NCBI GenBank assembly: GCA_019426215.1
Contig: CM033394.1
Span: 47,118,423 to 47,182,422 of the forward strand
DNA length: 64,000 nt
Direction: 5' to 3'
From: Buddleja alternifolia
Lineage: Eukaryota > Streptophyta > Magnoliopsida > Lamiales > Scrophulariaceae
Shown here piece by piece: positions 47,401-58,839 of the stretch (positions within the stretch are counted from its first letter, which is position 1; each line of letters starts with the position of its first letter). A program made the position numbers and the translations under genes. The notes beneath the pieces are model-generated. The model was not told the DNA's origin and searched no databases. It saw only the letters and a program-made list of their open reading frames with translations.

Positions 47401-49509
47401 CTTCTTGCGAATAAAAAACTTAGGTTAAAAGGGAGACATAGAATACCTTCGAAATCAGAAATTAAAGGAAAACCATATTGCAAATGGCACAATGCTTTTT
47501 CGTATGAAACGAATGAATGCATTATGTTTAGGAATTTGATACAAGAAAAATTGGATTCGAAAGATATAATTTTTCCTGACAATCAAAAAACAGATATAGA
47601 TGAGAATCCATTCCCAGTTCTAAATTTCGAAATTAACACTGTGGATATTAACCAGTTCGAAAATCTTAATGTGCAGGCACGAAAAGAGGCCAAGTTGGCA
47701 AACCAATTGTTCAACAGGCTGATTGATGAAGGTGTACTAACGTTCCCGAAGGTGAAAGACGAAGGTCTGGAAGGCATGTGCAGATGGCATATGAATACTC
47801 TGCATACCACTGACCAGTGCCAGATTTTCAGGCGATTTGTAGCGAAACAGTATGAGAGGGGTACGATATGCTTGTCAGGAATCGACAAGAGAATCCTGGA
47901 TTTTGATCAGGATGGAAAACCAAAGAACAAAGAGGTGGTCGATGAGACCAAATCAATTGCTCAAGGGCAAGGGGAAAAATCGTATAAGGAGGTGCTCGAA
48001 ACCCCTGCTCGAGAAATTGTTTACCAGACACCTGCTAAGGTGGTGACGAATTTAACCCAAATGCAGAAGGTTTTGTGTGGACAGTGCGCAGATACCTTAC
48101 ATTACGAACTAGTGAGACTGCAAGTTATTCCAAATGACCCAGATTGGATTCCCGCATATCAAAGGGAATGGAATAAAAGACAAAGGTATGAGACGAACAA
48201 CCAAGGGTTTGGAACTATGCCTTATGATAGGCACTTTCGAGGAAGAGGAGGCAGAGGATATGGAAGATCCGCCTCATCAGGGAGAAATTCACCTTTAGAA
48301 CGTCTTGGAGGATATCGTAGGAATGTCGAAAGAAAGAGAGATGATCATCCGAGGGTCATCGCTCAGCAAGTAGCTTATTCTCGAACAGCGGTAGCTTTGG
48401 AAATGCAACAACAGGCGATGATTGCAAATCTCAGGGTGGAAGAAGAGGCTTTGTCAAAAGGAATCTTGAAGTCGAAGATAGTCAAGAATCCCATTGAAGA
48501 AGATTTTGAGAAAGATGTCGATCGTTTGAGTGACCAGTAAAGAGAAGCAGCCTTGAAAGGAAAAGGTGTTACAACTGAAGAAGATGAAGAGCTGGGAGAT
48601 TTCGAGTCAGGCGACGACTTAGATATTCTACTGGCAGATACACTATGCGAGGAATCAACAAACGAAGCTGATTTAAAAGCAAAAGAAGCTACTTTGGAGA
48701 GAGTACTGAAATTTGAGGAAGATCGAAACATAGAAATGGTGACTGTGCTGCCAGCCGAATTCGCAGCCAAAGAAGGAACGGATGAGGAAGGAAATAGCCT
48801 TGAATTCACATCTGACGAGGAAAAAGGTAACGTTTTTTGTTTTAAAATTCGTAGTGATCAGTCACTTGAAGATAATGAACAAAAAGTCGAAAATTTGTCA
48901 AAATTACTATTTTCGAAAGAAGAAATAGACAATAATCACATGAAACCTTTGTTCATAAAGGCAGAAATCGAGGGTATTCCCATTAGTAAGGTATTAGTCG
49001 ATAATGGGGCCACTGTCAATATTTTGCCCGCAAAAACGTTAACAAGGCTGGGCAAAAGCTCGAAAGATTTAGTAGTGGCTGATGTAGCGGTCTACGGATT
49101 CTAGGGCCAAGCTACTAAAGTCTTGGGAGTTTTGCCATGCCGGATCAAAATAGGAACCCAGAGTTCCTACTCAGCATTTTTCGTAGTAGAAACGAATTCA
49201 TCATCGTTTAATGCTTTGTTAGGAAGAGATTGGATACATCAGAATTATTGTGTCCCTTCTACCTTACATCAAGTATTAATTTGTTGGAACGGACACCAAT
49301 TCGAAGTGATCAAAGCGGAGAAAAATAATTATTTTATCGATACTCAAATTGTTAATGCCAGGTATGAAGCTGGAAAGCTCGAAGGAAGTGATTGGCGATT
49401 CACCGAAGAAGCCATAGAAAAGCCAGCGAAAGAAGGAGAGGGAATCCATGAAGAGTCTACATCCGAGATGGGCTCTAAGCTAGCCAAAATCAAATTAGAT
49501 TTAGTTTAG
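47401..49509 (+). pseudogene. Tat gag C-terminus and protease
   Basis: Same frame as gag but broken by TAA at 47398 and 48538, TAG near 49102 and the terminal TAG at 49507. Cys/His-containing segments (KPYCKWHNAF, CRWHMNTLHTTDQCQIF) are the zinc-binding region peculiar to Tat gag. A Gly/Arg-rich stretch and a charged coil follow. Protease is identified by VLVDNGATVNILPA near 49000 and FNALLGRDWIHQ near 49218. The Asp-Asn-Gly-Ala active site differs from the usual DSGA/DTGA but such variants are known in Tat. Confidence 0.8.
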
Positions 49510-49523
49510 ATATTGTAAAAGTT

Positions 49524-52500
49524 ATGAAGAATGTCGATGTAATGAAATATGATGTTGTTTCTAATATTTTTCGAAGGTTAAGTGTTCAACGAATGGAATC
49601 GAAATTGTGTGCTTACGATCGTGATCATGTTAGTTATGATAAGTTTAATTCTGAATATTGTCACAATGAAATACGTGGATCAAATTCTCGAAAAGAATTC
49701 TCTCGAGATCTAGTGTATGTGACGGGTCCCAAAATGAATAATTCTTGCAATGAAATATATATGGCATGTGCTATTCATAATGAAGGTTCTCGAGATAATA
49801 AACATAGAATAAATAATCATAATGGAAAGGATATAGTTAACTTTCAAGTCGGAAATATCGAACATGATATTATAGAACCAGACGAAGAGACTAGGAAAAA
49901 TGGTCAGGACCAGTTGGAAGAAGTTAATCTAGGGACAATCGACAACCCTCGAGTAACTTACATAAGTTCGAAGATGACTCAAATGGAGAAAAATGACCTA
50001 ATCGATATTTTGCAACAATTCAAGGACTGTTTTGCTTAGGCACATCATGAAATGCCCGGAATTAATACTAATATAGCTCGACATGAACTACCTATTAAAC
50101 CAGGTTTCAAACCTGTGATACAAGCACCCAGACGTTTGTCCCCAGATCTAATGGGAGCAATTAAGGAAGAAATAGAAAAGTTGGTCGAAGCCAAATTCAT
50201 TAGGCCAACTCGATACGTCGAATGGTTAGCTAACATCGTACCAGTAATAAAAAAGAATGGTAAGGTACGAATATGCATCGATTTTAGAGATTTGAATAAA
50301 GCTACTTCAAAAGATGAATATCCGATGCCAATGGCTGACGTACTGATAGATGCAGCTGCTAGACATAAAGTAATGTCCTTTATGGATGGCTATTCCGGGT
50401 ATTATCAGTTGAAAATAGCTAAAGCGGATCGGCATAAAACGGCTTTCAGGTGTCCAGGATCCATAGGGAATTTCGAATGGAGGGTTATGCCGTTTGGTTT
50501 AAAAAATGCCGGAGCCACTTACCAGAGGACTATGAATTATATTTTCCATGATGTAATCGGGAAGTATTTGGAGATATACATCGATGATGTAGTGGTTAAA
50601 GCTCAAAATTACGAAGAGCATAAACAGTTTTTGGTCGAGTCATTTAAACGAATGAGACTCTTTAATTTAAAAATGAATCCTTTGAAGTGTGCTTTCGGAG
50701 TAGAAGCTGGAAATTTTCTAGGATTTTTGATACATCATCGAGGCATTGAAGTAGATCGAAATAAAGCTAAAGCGATTATCGAAGCTAAGCCTCCAAAAAA
50801 CAAAAAGGAACTTCAGAGTTTTTTAGGGCAAGTAAATTTTGTACGAAGGTTTATAGCCAACTTAGCCGGAAAGACAGAAGCTTTTTCCCCTCTATTACGA
50901 TTAAAAGATGAAAATGAATTTGTATGGGGAGATGAACAAAATAAAGCATTCGACGCTATCAAAAGATACTTAATTCAGCCTCCCGTGCTGATTCCTCCTC
51001 TAAAAGGAAAAAATTTAAGATTATATATATCAGCAGCGGAAATGTCAATAGGATGCCTTTTAGTGCAGGAAAATGACGGAGGCTATGAACAAGCAGTATT
51101 CTATTTGAGGAGATTCTTGAATGACGCAGAGAAAAGGTATACCACGATGGAGAAATGGTGCCTCAGCCTATATTTTGCCTCTACCAAACTAAGACATTAT
51201 TTTGCTGCATACTCAATCGAAGTGGTATCCCCTACCGATATCATCAAATTCATGATAAATCAACCTTTGGTTAAGGGTCGATTAAGTAAGTGGAGTCTTA
51301 GCTTACTCCAATTTGATTTAATCTATGTACCGCAAAAAGCAGTAAAAGGTCAAGTTTTAGCTGATTTTTTAGCGGAACATCCATCTATAGATAAGGAGAC
51401 CAAGTTCGAAATTGATATCATAAGTACTGCTCCGTGGATCCTCTATTTCAACGGGTCAAGCACTCGAGATAGTGCAGGGGCCAGGATATATATAATATCT
51501 CCGTCTAAGATAATTACTAAAATGTATGCGAAGATCGAAGGTGATTGTACTAACAACCGAGCAGAATACGAAGCTCTTATTTTAGGATTAGAAGTGCTAC
51601 GAGACATGAAAGCAAAGAATGTGAAAATAAAAGGAGATTCCCAGTTGATAATAAATCAAGTGAAGGGGATATTTAAATGTGTGAGTCCCGTAGCCATAGC
51701 TTCTTTTGCTCGAATAAACGAGTTGTTCAAATGTTTCGAGACAGTCGAAATCTCGTATGTGCCACGGGAAGAGAATCAAATATCTAATGATTTAGCCCAG
51801 TTAGCGTCGGGATATAAGGTCGATTCAAATATGTTTGAGTCAGTTATCCAACTCAAACCAAGGGTGGTCCTACCTTTTGAGCAGAGAATAGCTCGAGTAC
51901 ACAAAGTAGATATTCTTAAAGGGGAACAAGATTGGCGTTCTGAGATCATCGAATATCTCCAAGACCCAGCTAGGGGAACATTTTCGAATAAGCTAAAGTT
52001 GATGGCACATCATTATTTTTATGATGGGCAAGAATTATATAGGAAGGATCCTCAAGGGGTTTTGTTAAAATGTCTCGATTTAGAGGATGCATTAGTTATA
52101 ATGGCAGAAACCCACGAAGGGGTATGTGGAGCCCATCAGTCAGGACAAAAAATGAGATGGTTGATACAAAGATATGGTTTTTACTGGCCGACTATCTTGC
52201 GAGATTGTATAAATTATGCGAAGGGATGTAAGCAATGTCAGAAATATGGGAAAATTTTAAGGCAACCGACCGTAGGTTTAAATTTCATAATAAAACCCTG
52301 GCCATTTCGAGGGTGGGCCATGGACATAATCGGAGAAATTAAACCAGCTTCATCAAAAAAGCATAAATACATATTAGTAGCCACCGATTACTTTACCAAG
52401 TGGATTGAGGCTAAACCTTTCGAAAGTATAAGTTCAAAACAAGTGGTCGAGTTCATTAAGGAGTATATTATTACCAGATTTGGTATTCCAGAAACCATAA

Positions 52501-53252
52501 CTTTCGATCAGGCTAGAGTATTTAATAGTACAGAAATACTCGAATTTCTGGAACAATTCGGAATAAGATTAATCAATTCGACACCTTATTATGCCCAAGC
52601 AAATGGCCAAGCTGAATCGTCGAATAAATTAATAAAAAATTGCGTCTCGAAAATGATAAGCCAGAATCCAAAAAATTGGCACGAATTGTTAATCGACGCG
52701 ATTTGGGCGTTAAGGACAATCAAGAAGGACAGCCTAGGAATATCTCCTTTCCAATTAGTATATGGACATGAAGCAGTAATTCCTTTGGAGATCAATATCA
52801 AGTCTAGACGAATACTCGAACAAGCAAGACTTTCAGCCGAAGAATATACCGAAAACATGAAAATCGAAAAACTAGATCATGAAATCTTGCAAATACAAGC
52901 ATTGCAACAAATAGAATTTCAAAAGAGTAGAATTGAAAGAAGTTATAATAAGAAAGTAAACGCAAGATCTTTCGAAGTAGGAGATCTAGTTTGGAAAATG
53001 ATTTTACCAGAAGGATCAAAAGACAATTTTTATGGGAAATGGTCAGCTAAGTGGGAAGGACCATTTCTAATATCAAATAAATTATCTGGGAATGCTTTTG
53101 AACTCCAATGGACGAATGGAGATAAATATGGAAAAGCATTAAACGCGAGATATTTAAAAAAGTATACACCAAGTATATGGAAAGAAAACGAAACCATTAT
53201 ATTTAAAAGATTACCCGAAACGGGTAAGAATTTTTACAATAACAAAATATAA
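49524..53252 (+). pseudogene. Tat pol: reverse transcriptase, two RNases H, integrase
   Basis: In a different frame from gag. A leader, 49524-50039, ends at a TAG; the main frame 50052-53252 is open. Reverse transcriptase has RICIDFRDLNKAT, DGYSGYYQ and YIDDVV (about 50580). The first RNase H is degenerate (YISAAEMS lacks the catalytic Asp). A second, archaeal-type RNase H at about 51430-51830 has NNRAEYEALI, KGDSQLIINQ and NDLAQLAS, but its first Asp is Asn (YFNGSS). Integrase has an H-H-C-C finger (HEGVCGAHQ...CKQCQKYG), DIIGEI, TFDQARVF and YAQANGQAESSN, then a C-terminal domain. Two RNases H are the diagnostic of the Tat clade. Confidence 0.92.
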
Positions 53253-53276
53253 AAAGTAGCATCATTCGAAAATGTA

Positions 53277-53815
53277 CTAAGATTGAAGAAAAAACAACAA
53301 GTTTGACAAAACATCTAATGATGAATCGAAGGCATCCCTTTCGAGGACGGCGGGCTTGGCTATTTCTTCAAGTTCAAATGATAGAGCTGCAATCTGGTCG
53401 TTCAGAGTTGAGATATTCTCGTTGACTTGGTTGGCGGATTGAACTAAGCGGTCCCGTTCGAGTTGGAGATCAGCGATATGGGCATCGAGAGCAGCAACTC
53501 GAGCCATGTAACTGTCATGGGAACCTTCTAAGATGGTGACCTGGCCACGAAGTTGATCTAGGTGTTGGGTGTGACTCGAAGAAACGGCTTCGGTAAAAGG
53601 GTTGATGCCCTGATCCGCTAAAGAGTGAAGGCGAGCAAGGTTATTCTCGAAAACCTCACGAGCGGCTTGGAACAGAGGCAGCCAAGTACTAGCCATTCTC
53701 TAAACCGCTTCATCAAGAAGGAAACGAAGTTCCGACAATAAGTGAGGATCATTGAGATTATGCCTTATGTCCATAAGGGCTTCGTTTAGAGCGACTTGAG
53801 AAAATACGGTCGGTG
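53277..53815 (-). pseudogene. Antisense PMD gene, last exon (coiled coil)
   Basis: After an acceptor at 53816 it reads a helical stretch (ALMDIRHNLNDPHLLSEL), an in-frame TAG, and then from 53696 a long coiled coil with regular Leu/Ala spacing (ARVAALDAHIADLQLERDRL). The stop at 53277 lies about 25 bases from the pol stop on the other strand, so the two transcription units meet tail to tail. Confidence 0.6.
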
Positions 53816-53908
53816 CTACATTGTCGAAAGAAAGAAAATCACGAAGTTAGTATGTTAAACACCAGAATGAAATAGAACATTGTGCATTTCGACGAAATAA
53901 ATCTATAC

Positions 53909-54680
53909 CTTCAGCCGGGGTAGCAAGGGCCATGGTAGAGCTTGAAGGTCCAGGGTCCATGACCGGACTAGGTGAGATAGCCAACGGAGAGATATTAGCA
54001 ACCTCTTCTATTCGTACTGAAGAGGAAAGAGGAGAATCCAGGGTAGGCCGAAATTGCGATCCGAGAGCAAGGTTCGTGCCAATTCTGTGAAAAATAGCAG
54101 AGTCCATGACAATGGTGGATATTCCCGCTGTAGTACCAATTGAGAATCGCACCAAAGAAGGTAAACTAGGCATGCCTGGAGGATCGAGGAACAAGGTTAT
54201 TCAGGAAAATGAATAATTAGGTTGGTAAAAATCTGCCTAAATATGAAGTGTGGACATGATAAATTGTCTTACCTGACGAAAGAAATCTCGAGACGTTGGG
54301 AGCAGTGCTCGTAGTAATCTCGGAACTGGGGTCTGTTCTCTCGAAAGTGTCACTTGATAATTTTTCTAAGGAGAAACACAACATCAAGACAGGGTAGAGT
54401 AACAAAAGCCCATTAATGATTATACAACACGAGAAAAGCATAAAGGGGTTAACCAATTCAAGGGAATATATGATACTTTCAAAAATACCTGAAGAACGAC
54501 CTATCTCGAGTGGGTCTCGATGAGTCTCAGAATCAGGTAAAGCAACTTCGAGGATAGGCGAAGACGGTCGGGGGTCGAAATCGGGTGAACCCTCTTCAAG
54601 AATGGGTTCGAGGATATTTTCGACACCAGCCCCAATAATCGGCGTCTCCTTTTCGAGATCAGCAGCTCCACTCGAAGAGT
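53909..54680 (-). pseudogene. Antisense PMD gene, exons 4-6 (acidic linker)
   Basis: Three exon-like blocks with good splice signals: 54680-54489 (SSSGAADLEKETPIIGAG, acidic and Pro-rich, donor CAG/GTATTT), 54365-54273 (donor CAG/GTAAGA) and 54175-53909 (donor AAG/GTATAG). The exon 3 to exon 4 junction keeps phase. They encode a low-complexity acidic/Ser linker between the PMD head and the coiled-coil tail. Exact borders are inferred. Confidence 0.45.
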
Positions 54681-54767
54681 CTACATGAGAGATGTGAATA
54701 AGCAAATATCGAATGAAGAATTAGTCTACAATTTACGAATGAAAGCTAAGGATATTTGAGTAATTAC

Positions 54768-55091
54768 TTGATTCACCAGAAGTCTTTTGCATACGTAAGC
54801 GTTTCCTGGATCTGGGTTGAAGAGCGTATTGAGCTGCATCGTCGTCATCTTGCTCTTTTTCTTCTTCATTAAGTGTTCGAGGGGGTACTTCTCGAGAAAT
54901 AGAAGAAGTAGGCCCCCTGATGGTAAGAGCACTTCGTTTTGGGTAACGCGAGTGGGGATGAAAAATGGCTCAGTCGGAACAGATGAGTCTCGAAGGGCTT
55001 GAGACAGTGCCGCCGCTTCTCGGACTTGGGGGTTGTCTCTCTCAAATCTCCACCCCAAAGTTAAATCATAAGGAACGATGTAATCATCATT
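54768..55091 (-). pseudogene. Antisense PMD gene, exon 3
   Basis: Acceptor TTTCTTACAG precedes NDDYIVPYDLTLGWRFERDN. Near a T5 run (about 54961) the frame shifts to RYPKRSALTIRGPTSSIS, leading to an acidic run, a basic RSRKRLRMQK patch that could be a nuclear signal, and the donor at 54767. The frameshift disables this copy. Confidence 0.55.
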
Positions 55092-55161
55092 CTGTAAGAA
55101 AGAGTATCAGAATGAATCCTAACTATTGTAGTCGAAGATTATAATAGTATATGAAAGTTAC

Positions 55162-55500
55162 CTGATTAGATAAGAGATTCGAAAGATGAGCCATGTCCAC
55201 CGTGCCAGCGCACATTCTATTGATATCTGTAATCTGCTTATGGATGATTGGTCTCGAATAACTGCGTGTTAAAACCTTGTTCCAAAAGTCTGCGAAACAT
55301 CACTCGACTCGGATGATTCTGCAAAAAATAGGAACAAAACATGGCGGAATCTGACTAGAGGCTTGGTTCCGAATAAGAGCTTCAGCTTTAGCCCTTTGAT
55401 GATTTGCAATATGAGATTGCCTACTTGACCAAGGGCGATTCATAGTGCCCAAGAATGGTAAAGAAAAGCATTGGGTTACACCAAATTGCCGCGCGCATAG
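55162..55500 (-). pseudogene. Antisense PMD gene, exon 2
   Basis: Acceptor TTATTTTGCAG at 55501-55511, exon reading LCARQFGVTQCFSLPFLG, QIPPCFVPIFCRIIRVE, an in-frame TGA near 55300, then FWNKVLTRSYSRPIIHKQIT and MAHLSNLLSNQ to a CAG/GTAACT donor. LARQFG...P is the usual segment after the PMD core. The TGA is one base from a sense codon. Confidence 0.65.
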
Positions 55501-55958
55501 CTGCAAAATAAAGATGGTTTAAACAAAACTCAGTTGTCGAACTGTTTGCTCAAAAATCAAAGATACTTGAAGGAAGCAAGCTCGAAGAACAGCTCATTCG
55601 AGATCTGGTAAATTTGAAGTCGAACCTGTTCGAAATCAAGCAATGCTCGAAACCGAGATGCTCGAGACCAAGCAGGCTCGAAATCAAGCAATGCTCGAAA
55701 TCAAGCATGCTCGAGCTCAAGCATGCTCGAAATAAGCATGTTCAAGATCAGGGGATATTCGAGATCAAACATGTTCGAGAATAAGGATATTCGAGAAAGC
55801 TATTTTTGAGATTAAGCGTGCCCGAAATAGGTATGTCCAGAGTTAGCATATTCGAAATCAAGCATGGAAAGAGATGCTCGAAGTTGAACATGTTCGACAC
55901 CGAATATAACAAGGTTATAAAGTTTGTCATATTTATACTCAAAACATATTTAGAATAC
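55501..55958 (-). repeat. Intron 1 of antisense gene with GCTCGAAATCAA minisatellite
   Basis: About 55560-55900 is a degenerate tandem array of a 15-18 base unit, consensus near GCTCGAAATCAAGCAT, repeated some 18-20 times with drift. It sits in the 3' part of the Tat element. Tat/Ogre elements are known to carry such arrays, which can seed satellites. Confidence 0.8.
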
Positions 55959-57371
55959 CTGAGGGTTGTAAACTTCAACTCCGGGGACATTATCTGCATA
56001 TAGTAAATCCCGGGATAACAAAATAGACCTCCAGTAGGGATGATCGTCTATGGAGGAGTCTAGCGAATCAATCGTTAGCATCCAATTGGGTAGAGCAGTG
56101 TGCGACCAATGATTTTGGGCTTGGTCATGCCTTGTTTCGAAAAAGGGGCACCATGTGGAAACATAGAGCGGATTATAAATGGCGCTCAAAACTTCGAGAT
56201 ACGACACCTTCTCAAGAGGAACTAATAAATTTATAGCGGCCTCCCCATAGCAAAACCATTTCGAAATTGGTTCGAGCCGGAAGTTGGAGGGTTTTTTCGA
56301 CGATTGTCGTTGCTCAACCGATTTTTCGAACGATTGTATAGTCCTAATATTCAATAGCTCAGGGTAATACAGAAAAGACCAACATGTCAATAACCAAAGG
56401 GGGCCGGATAATTTGTGAGCATTCGAAGGGTCATTGCTCAAATTAAACATCATACGGTAAAAGTGAGATAGCATTAGCGGAGCCAGCTCGATGGGCCCCA
56501 TGGTGACAGCAATATTAGCAGACAAAGTAAAAAAGGTTTTATTCACCACGCAACCGGCATTCATAAACAACCGGGAGAAGACGAAATTTAAAAATAAAAC
56601 CTCTTCGAAGGGCGTCGGTGGATCGTCACAATTGATAAAGAATTTGACTAAGGCAGTATAAGCAATATTTGTTCCCTTTGATTTACCATGATGTTTTAGC
56701 CAATTTTCGGTAGATAGTAAGAGAGCTCGAGAATTAGGCAAAGGTTCACCCGTAGGAAGACTCATGCCCGTAGGGGAAAGGCCAGTAATTAGAGCAACAT
56801 CTTCCAACGTAATTGTTTGAAAACCACGAGGTAATACAAAACAATTATACGAAGGATGCCAAGAATACGCAAGGGCATCTGTTGTTACCTGCTCGAAAGG
56901 GATGATTGGGTAACAGGCTATTCGAATGAGCCCAAGAATTCGGTTACCTTCCCATTTGTTATGAAGATGATGCAACTTTTCGAACCAAGGATATGCATCG
57001 ATGGCCCCGATCCATCCATTGATGGGTTTGGTCTTATTCGTCCACTCATATTTGTCCTCCACCTTACATTGAAAAAGAGGGGCATCACCCTCCAAAGCGG
57101 GCCAAGTACCGAGTAAATCAGGAACACCATCCTCAGAGGGTTCGAATGCCTCGGATTGAAATCGAGGCCCGAGTCCAACATGGTTGATAGATTGACCTCG
57201 ACGATCGCGGACCCAAGGCGGTATGATATGGGTAGACCCTAGAGTCGAAATCTTCACATCACTGTAGTAAGCCTCGAAATTCTTGATGATTCGATAGAGA
57301 TCTTGGGCATCTTCGCTACCCAAAAGAGTTGCTCGAGCCACTAGATGCGAAATAGCATGAGAGTTAGACAT
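55959..57371 (-). pseudogene. Antisense PMD (plant mobile domain) gene, exon 1
   Basis: Start chosen at ATG 57371 (MSNSHAISHLVARATLLG), about 160 bases after a TATA box; the frame is open further up to 57530 but that part lies at or before the expected transcription start. The 471 codons include WHPSYNCFVLPRGFQTITLE, DVALITGLSPTGMSLPTGEP, FEEVLFLNFVFSRLF and GPLWLLTCWSFLYYPEL, features of the PMD (aminotransferase-like, PF10536) family. It ends at CAG/GTATTC. Host PMD proteins such as MAIN and MAIL1 act in transposon silencing and genome stability in the nucleus. The antisense gene in Tat elements (compare gene23 of Grande) is known, but its role is not. This exon is intact; later exons are broken. 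Confidence 0.85.
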
Positions 57372-57532
57372 ACTCGAAAACGGTTCGAAAAGGTTGTCGA
57401 GAAGAGATGGAAGGGGATTTTGAAGAAGAAGGAATTTTCGAAAGAGAGAAAGATAAAGAAGGAAGATGATGAATAGTTGGAGAAAGAAAATAAAGTGAAG
57501 GATGATAGTGATGGCTAAGAACAGGAACAAGA

Positions 57533-57540
57533 TATTTATA
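57533..57540 (-). promoter_or_regulatory. TATA box of the antisense PMD gene
   Basis: On the minus strand CCTATAAATATC is a strong TATA box, upstream of the 3' LTR-proximal end of the gene. It places initiation near 57505. Confidence 0.6.
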
Positions 57541-57820
57541 GGGCTCTAGATGTTCGATCACGAAAAGACACTTCTATGCAGAACAGAAAGAGGGAAATTT
57601 CAATCGTTTTTACCCGTTTAAAAATACGAAGAGGCTCTTACAGAAAGATGACCTAAAAACGTAAATAAAAAGAAGGGAGGTTTTAAAACCCTGATCACGA
57701 AAAGGTGCTGGGAAAAGGAACGAACACGTTCGTCATATCATTCACTAACCCTTTTGAAACGAAACAATGATTAATAAGGAGACGTGTACATTAATATACA
57801 TGAACTCGAAACGTTCATAT

Positions 57821-57835
57821 ACATTAGGGGGCATT
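57821..57835 (+). promoter_or_regulatory. Tat polypurine tract
   Basis: ACATTAGGGGGCATT directly precedes the 3' LTR (TGTTTACACT). Confidence 0.65.
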
Positions 57836-58692
57836 TGTTTACACTAAAAATAAAATAGGTTGAAAGACCTAAGAAGGCCCAAAGTGAAAGACCTAAAACA
57901 GGCCCAACAACGATTAATGGGCCCAAAAGTTTAAAAGGCTAAGCTCATCGTAATAACAATAAACCAGGTCTGATAAAGCTAGAGTCAAAGGCCCGACAAT
58001 AATATCCCTCCAAAACAAAAGGATTTTAAAAAGAGAAGTTGGAAGCAGTTCTCGACAGTTGAAGAAGCAGGCCCACAACGCAGAAGTACAAAAGCGGGAA
58101 AGAAGAGAGAGAAGAGGATCATCAAATCAAAGAACAACTTATTTTTCTCTCTTATCATAGGAGTAGGCCTAAATATAATTAGGAGTAGTTTGTAGTGTAG
58201 ATTTGTTCAAGAATTGCTGGATCCAATCCCGGAGTTATACCGGTGTTTCATTCATCTGTAACTAGCACGAATTGAAGACTTTTATGGAGGTATAGATTAC
58301 ATGCTTTCAGATTTCATTATTTGACAGTAATTTGTATCTTGACCTGAGTTTTCTATTCATTTTCATCGTTTTAAGAAAAGAAGATTCTCACGTAGGTATA
58401 GAATTATTTTGTGTCAGATTTAAGTATCAGAGAAATAATTCTTACCTATACTTGAATTGTTCTTTTATAATATTATCGTGTCATTCGAAGACAAAACATA
58501 TATATATTTCAGTCAGTTGCGGTCCGAATAATTAGTTTAAACAACACGGCGAAGTATTAAATTCCGAACCACCGTCTAGCGTATCGAATTCGAGCGCGGG
58601 GGTTGAAAGATAATTCTAAGATAAGAATTATCGCGGGGCTTGGAACACGCAGTTGGATCCACCCTAATCTAGATTGTTTTTTTTACGAAACA
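57836..58692 (+). repeat. Tat 3' LTR
   Basis: 857 bases, matching 44471-45341 except about 15 substitutions and a shorter TA tract near 58498. Confidence 0.95.
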
Positions 58693-58790
58693 CATGTTTT
58701 GTTGTAGTAGTCGAGGCTGAGCTTCGATTCCGCCGTAGTAAGGAATAATGGGAGGAGGAGGAGGAGCGGAAGAAGAAGCCGCGACACCAT
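58693..58790 (-). pseudogene. Class III peroxidase exon 1, part 1 (signal peptide and N-terminus)
   Basis: ATG at 58790 gives MVSRLLLPLLLLLPLFLTTA, a clear secretory signal peptide, then ESKLSLDYYNKTC. The Tat element interrupts the Cys codon; the next residue is supplied at 44465. YY..TCPN is the start of mature plant class III peroxidases, secreted haem enzymes that oxidise phenolics with hydrogen peroxide in the wall. A TATAAA lies on the minus strand near 58834. CATGT (58693-58697) is the duplicated target. Confidence 0.88.
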
Positions 58791-58839
58791 TGTGCACGGT
58801 GGCTCCGGCGGCGGCGAAAATATAGTGTTTATAAAATGC

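Larger units (their letters stand above)
44471..58692 (+). mobile_element. Tat-lineage Ty3/gypsy retrotransposon, 14.2 kb
   Basis: LTRs at 44471-45341 and 57836-58692 begin TGTTTACACT and end ACGAAACA. CATGT at 44466-44470 and 58693-58697 is the target duplication. A PBS-like site follows the 5' LTR and a purine tract precedes the 3' LTR. gag-protease-RT-RNaseH-aRNH-integrase order on the plus strand marks the Tat lineage. A 4.2-kb antisense gene and a minisatellite fill the 3' part. About 15 substitutions between the LTRs by eye suggest a fairly recent insertion. Stops in gag-pol make it non-functional. Confidence 0.95.

Noticed and set aside
55560..55900. CRISPR-like array
   Set aside because: Units are contiguous, degenerate and lack unique spacers. 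It is a minisatellite in a plant retroelement.
57372..57530. N-terminal extension (MFLFLAITII...) of the antisense PMD ORF as a signal peptide
   Set aside because: A TATA box at 57533-57540 puts transcription start inside or after this stretch. The family-like start is MSNSHA at 57371.
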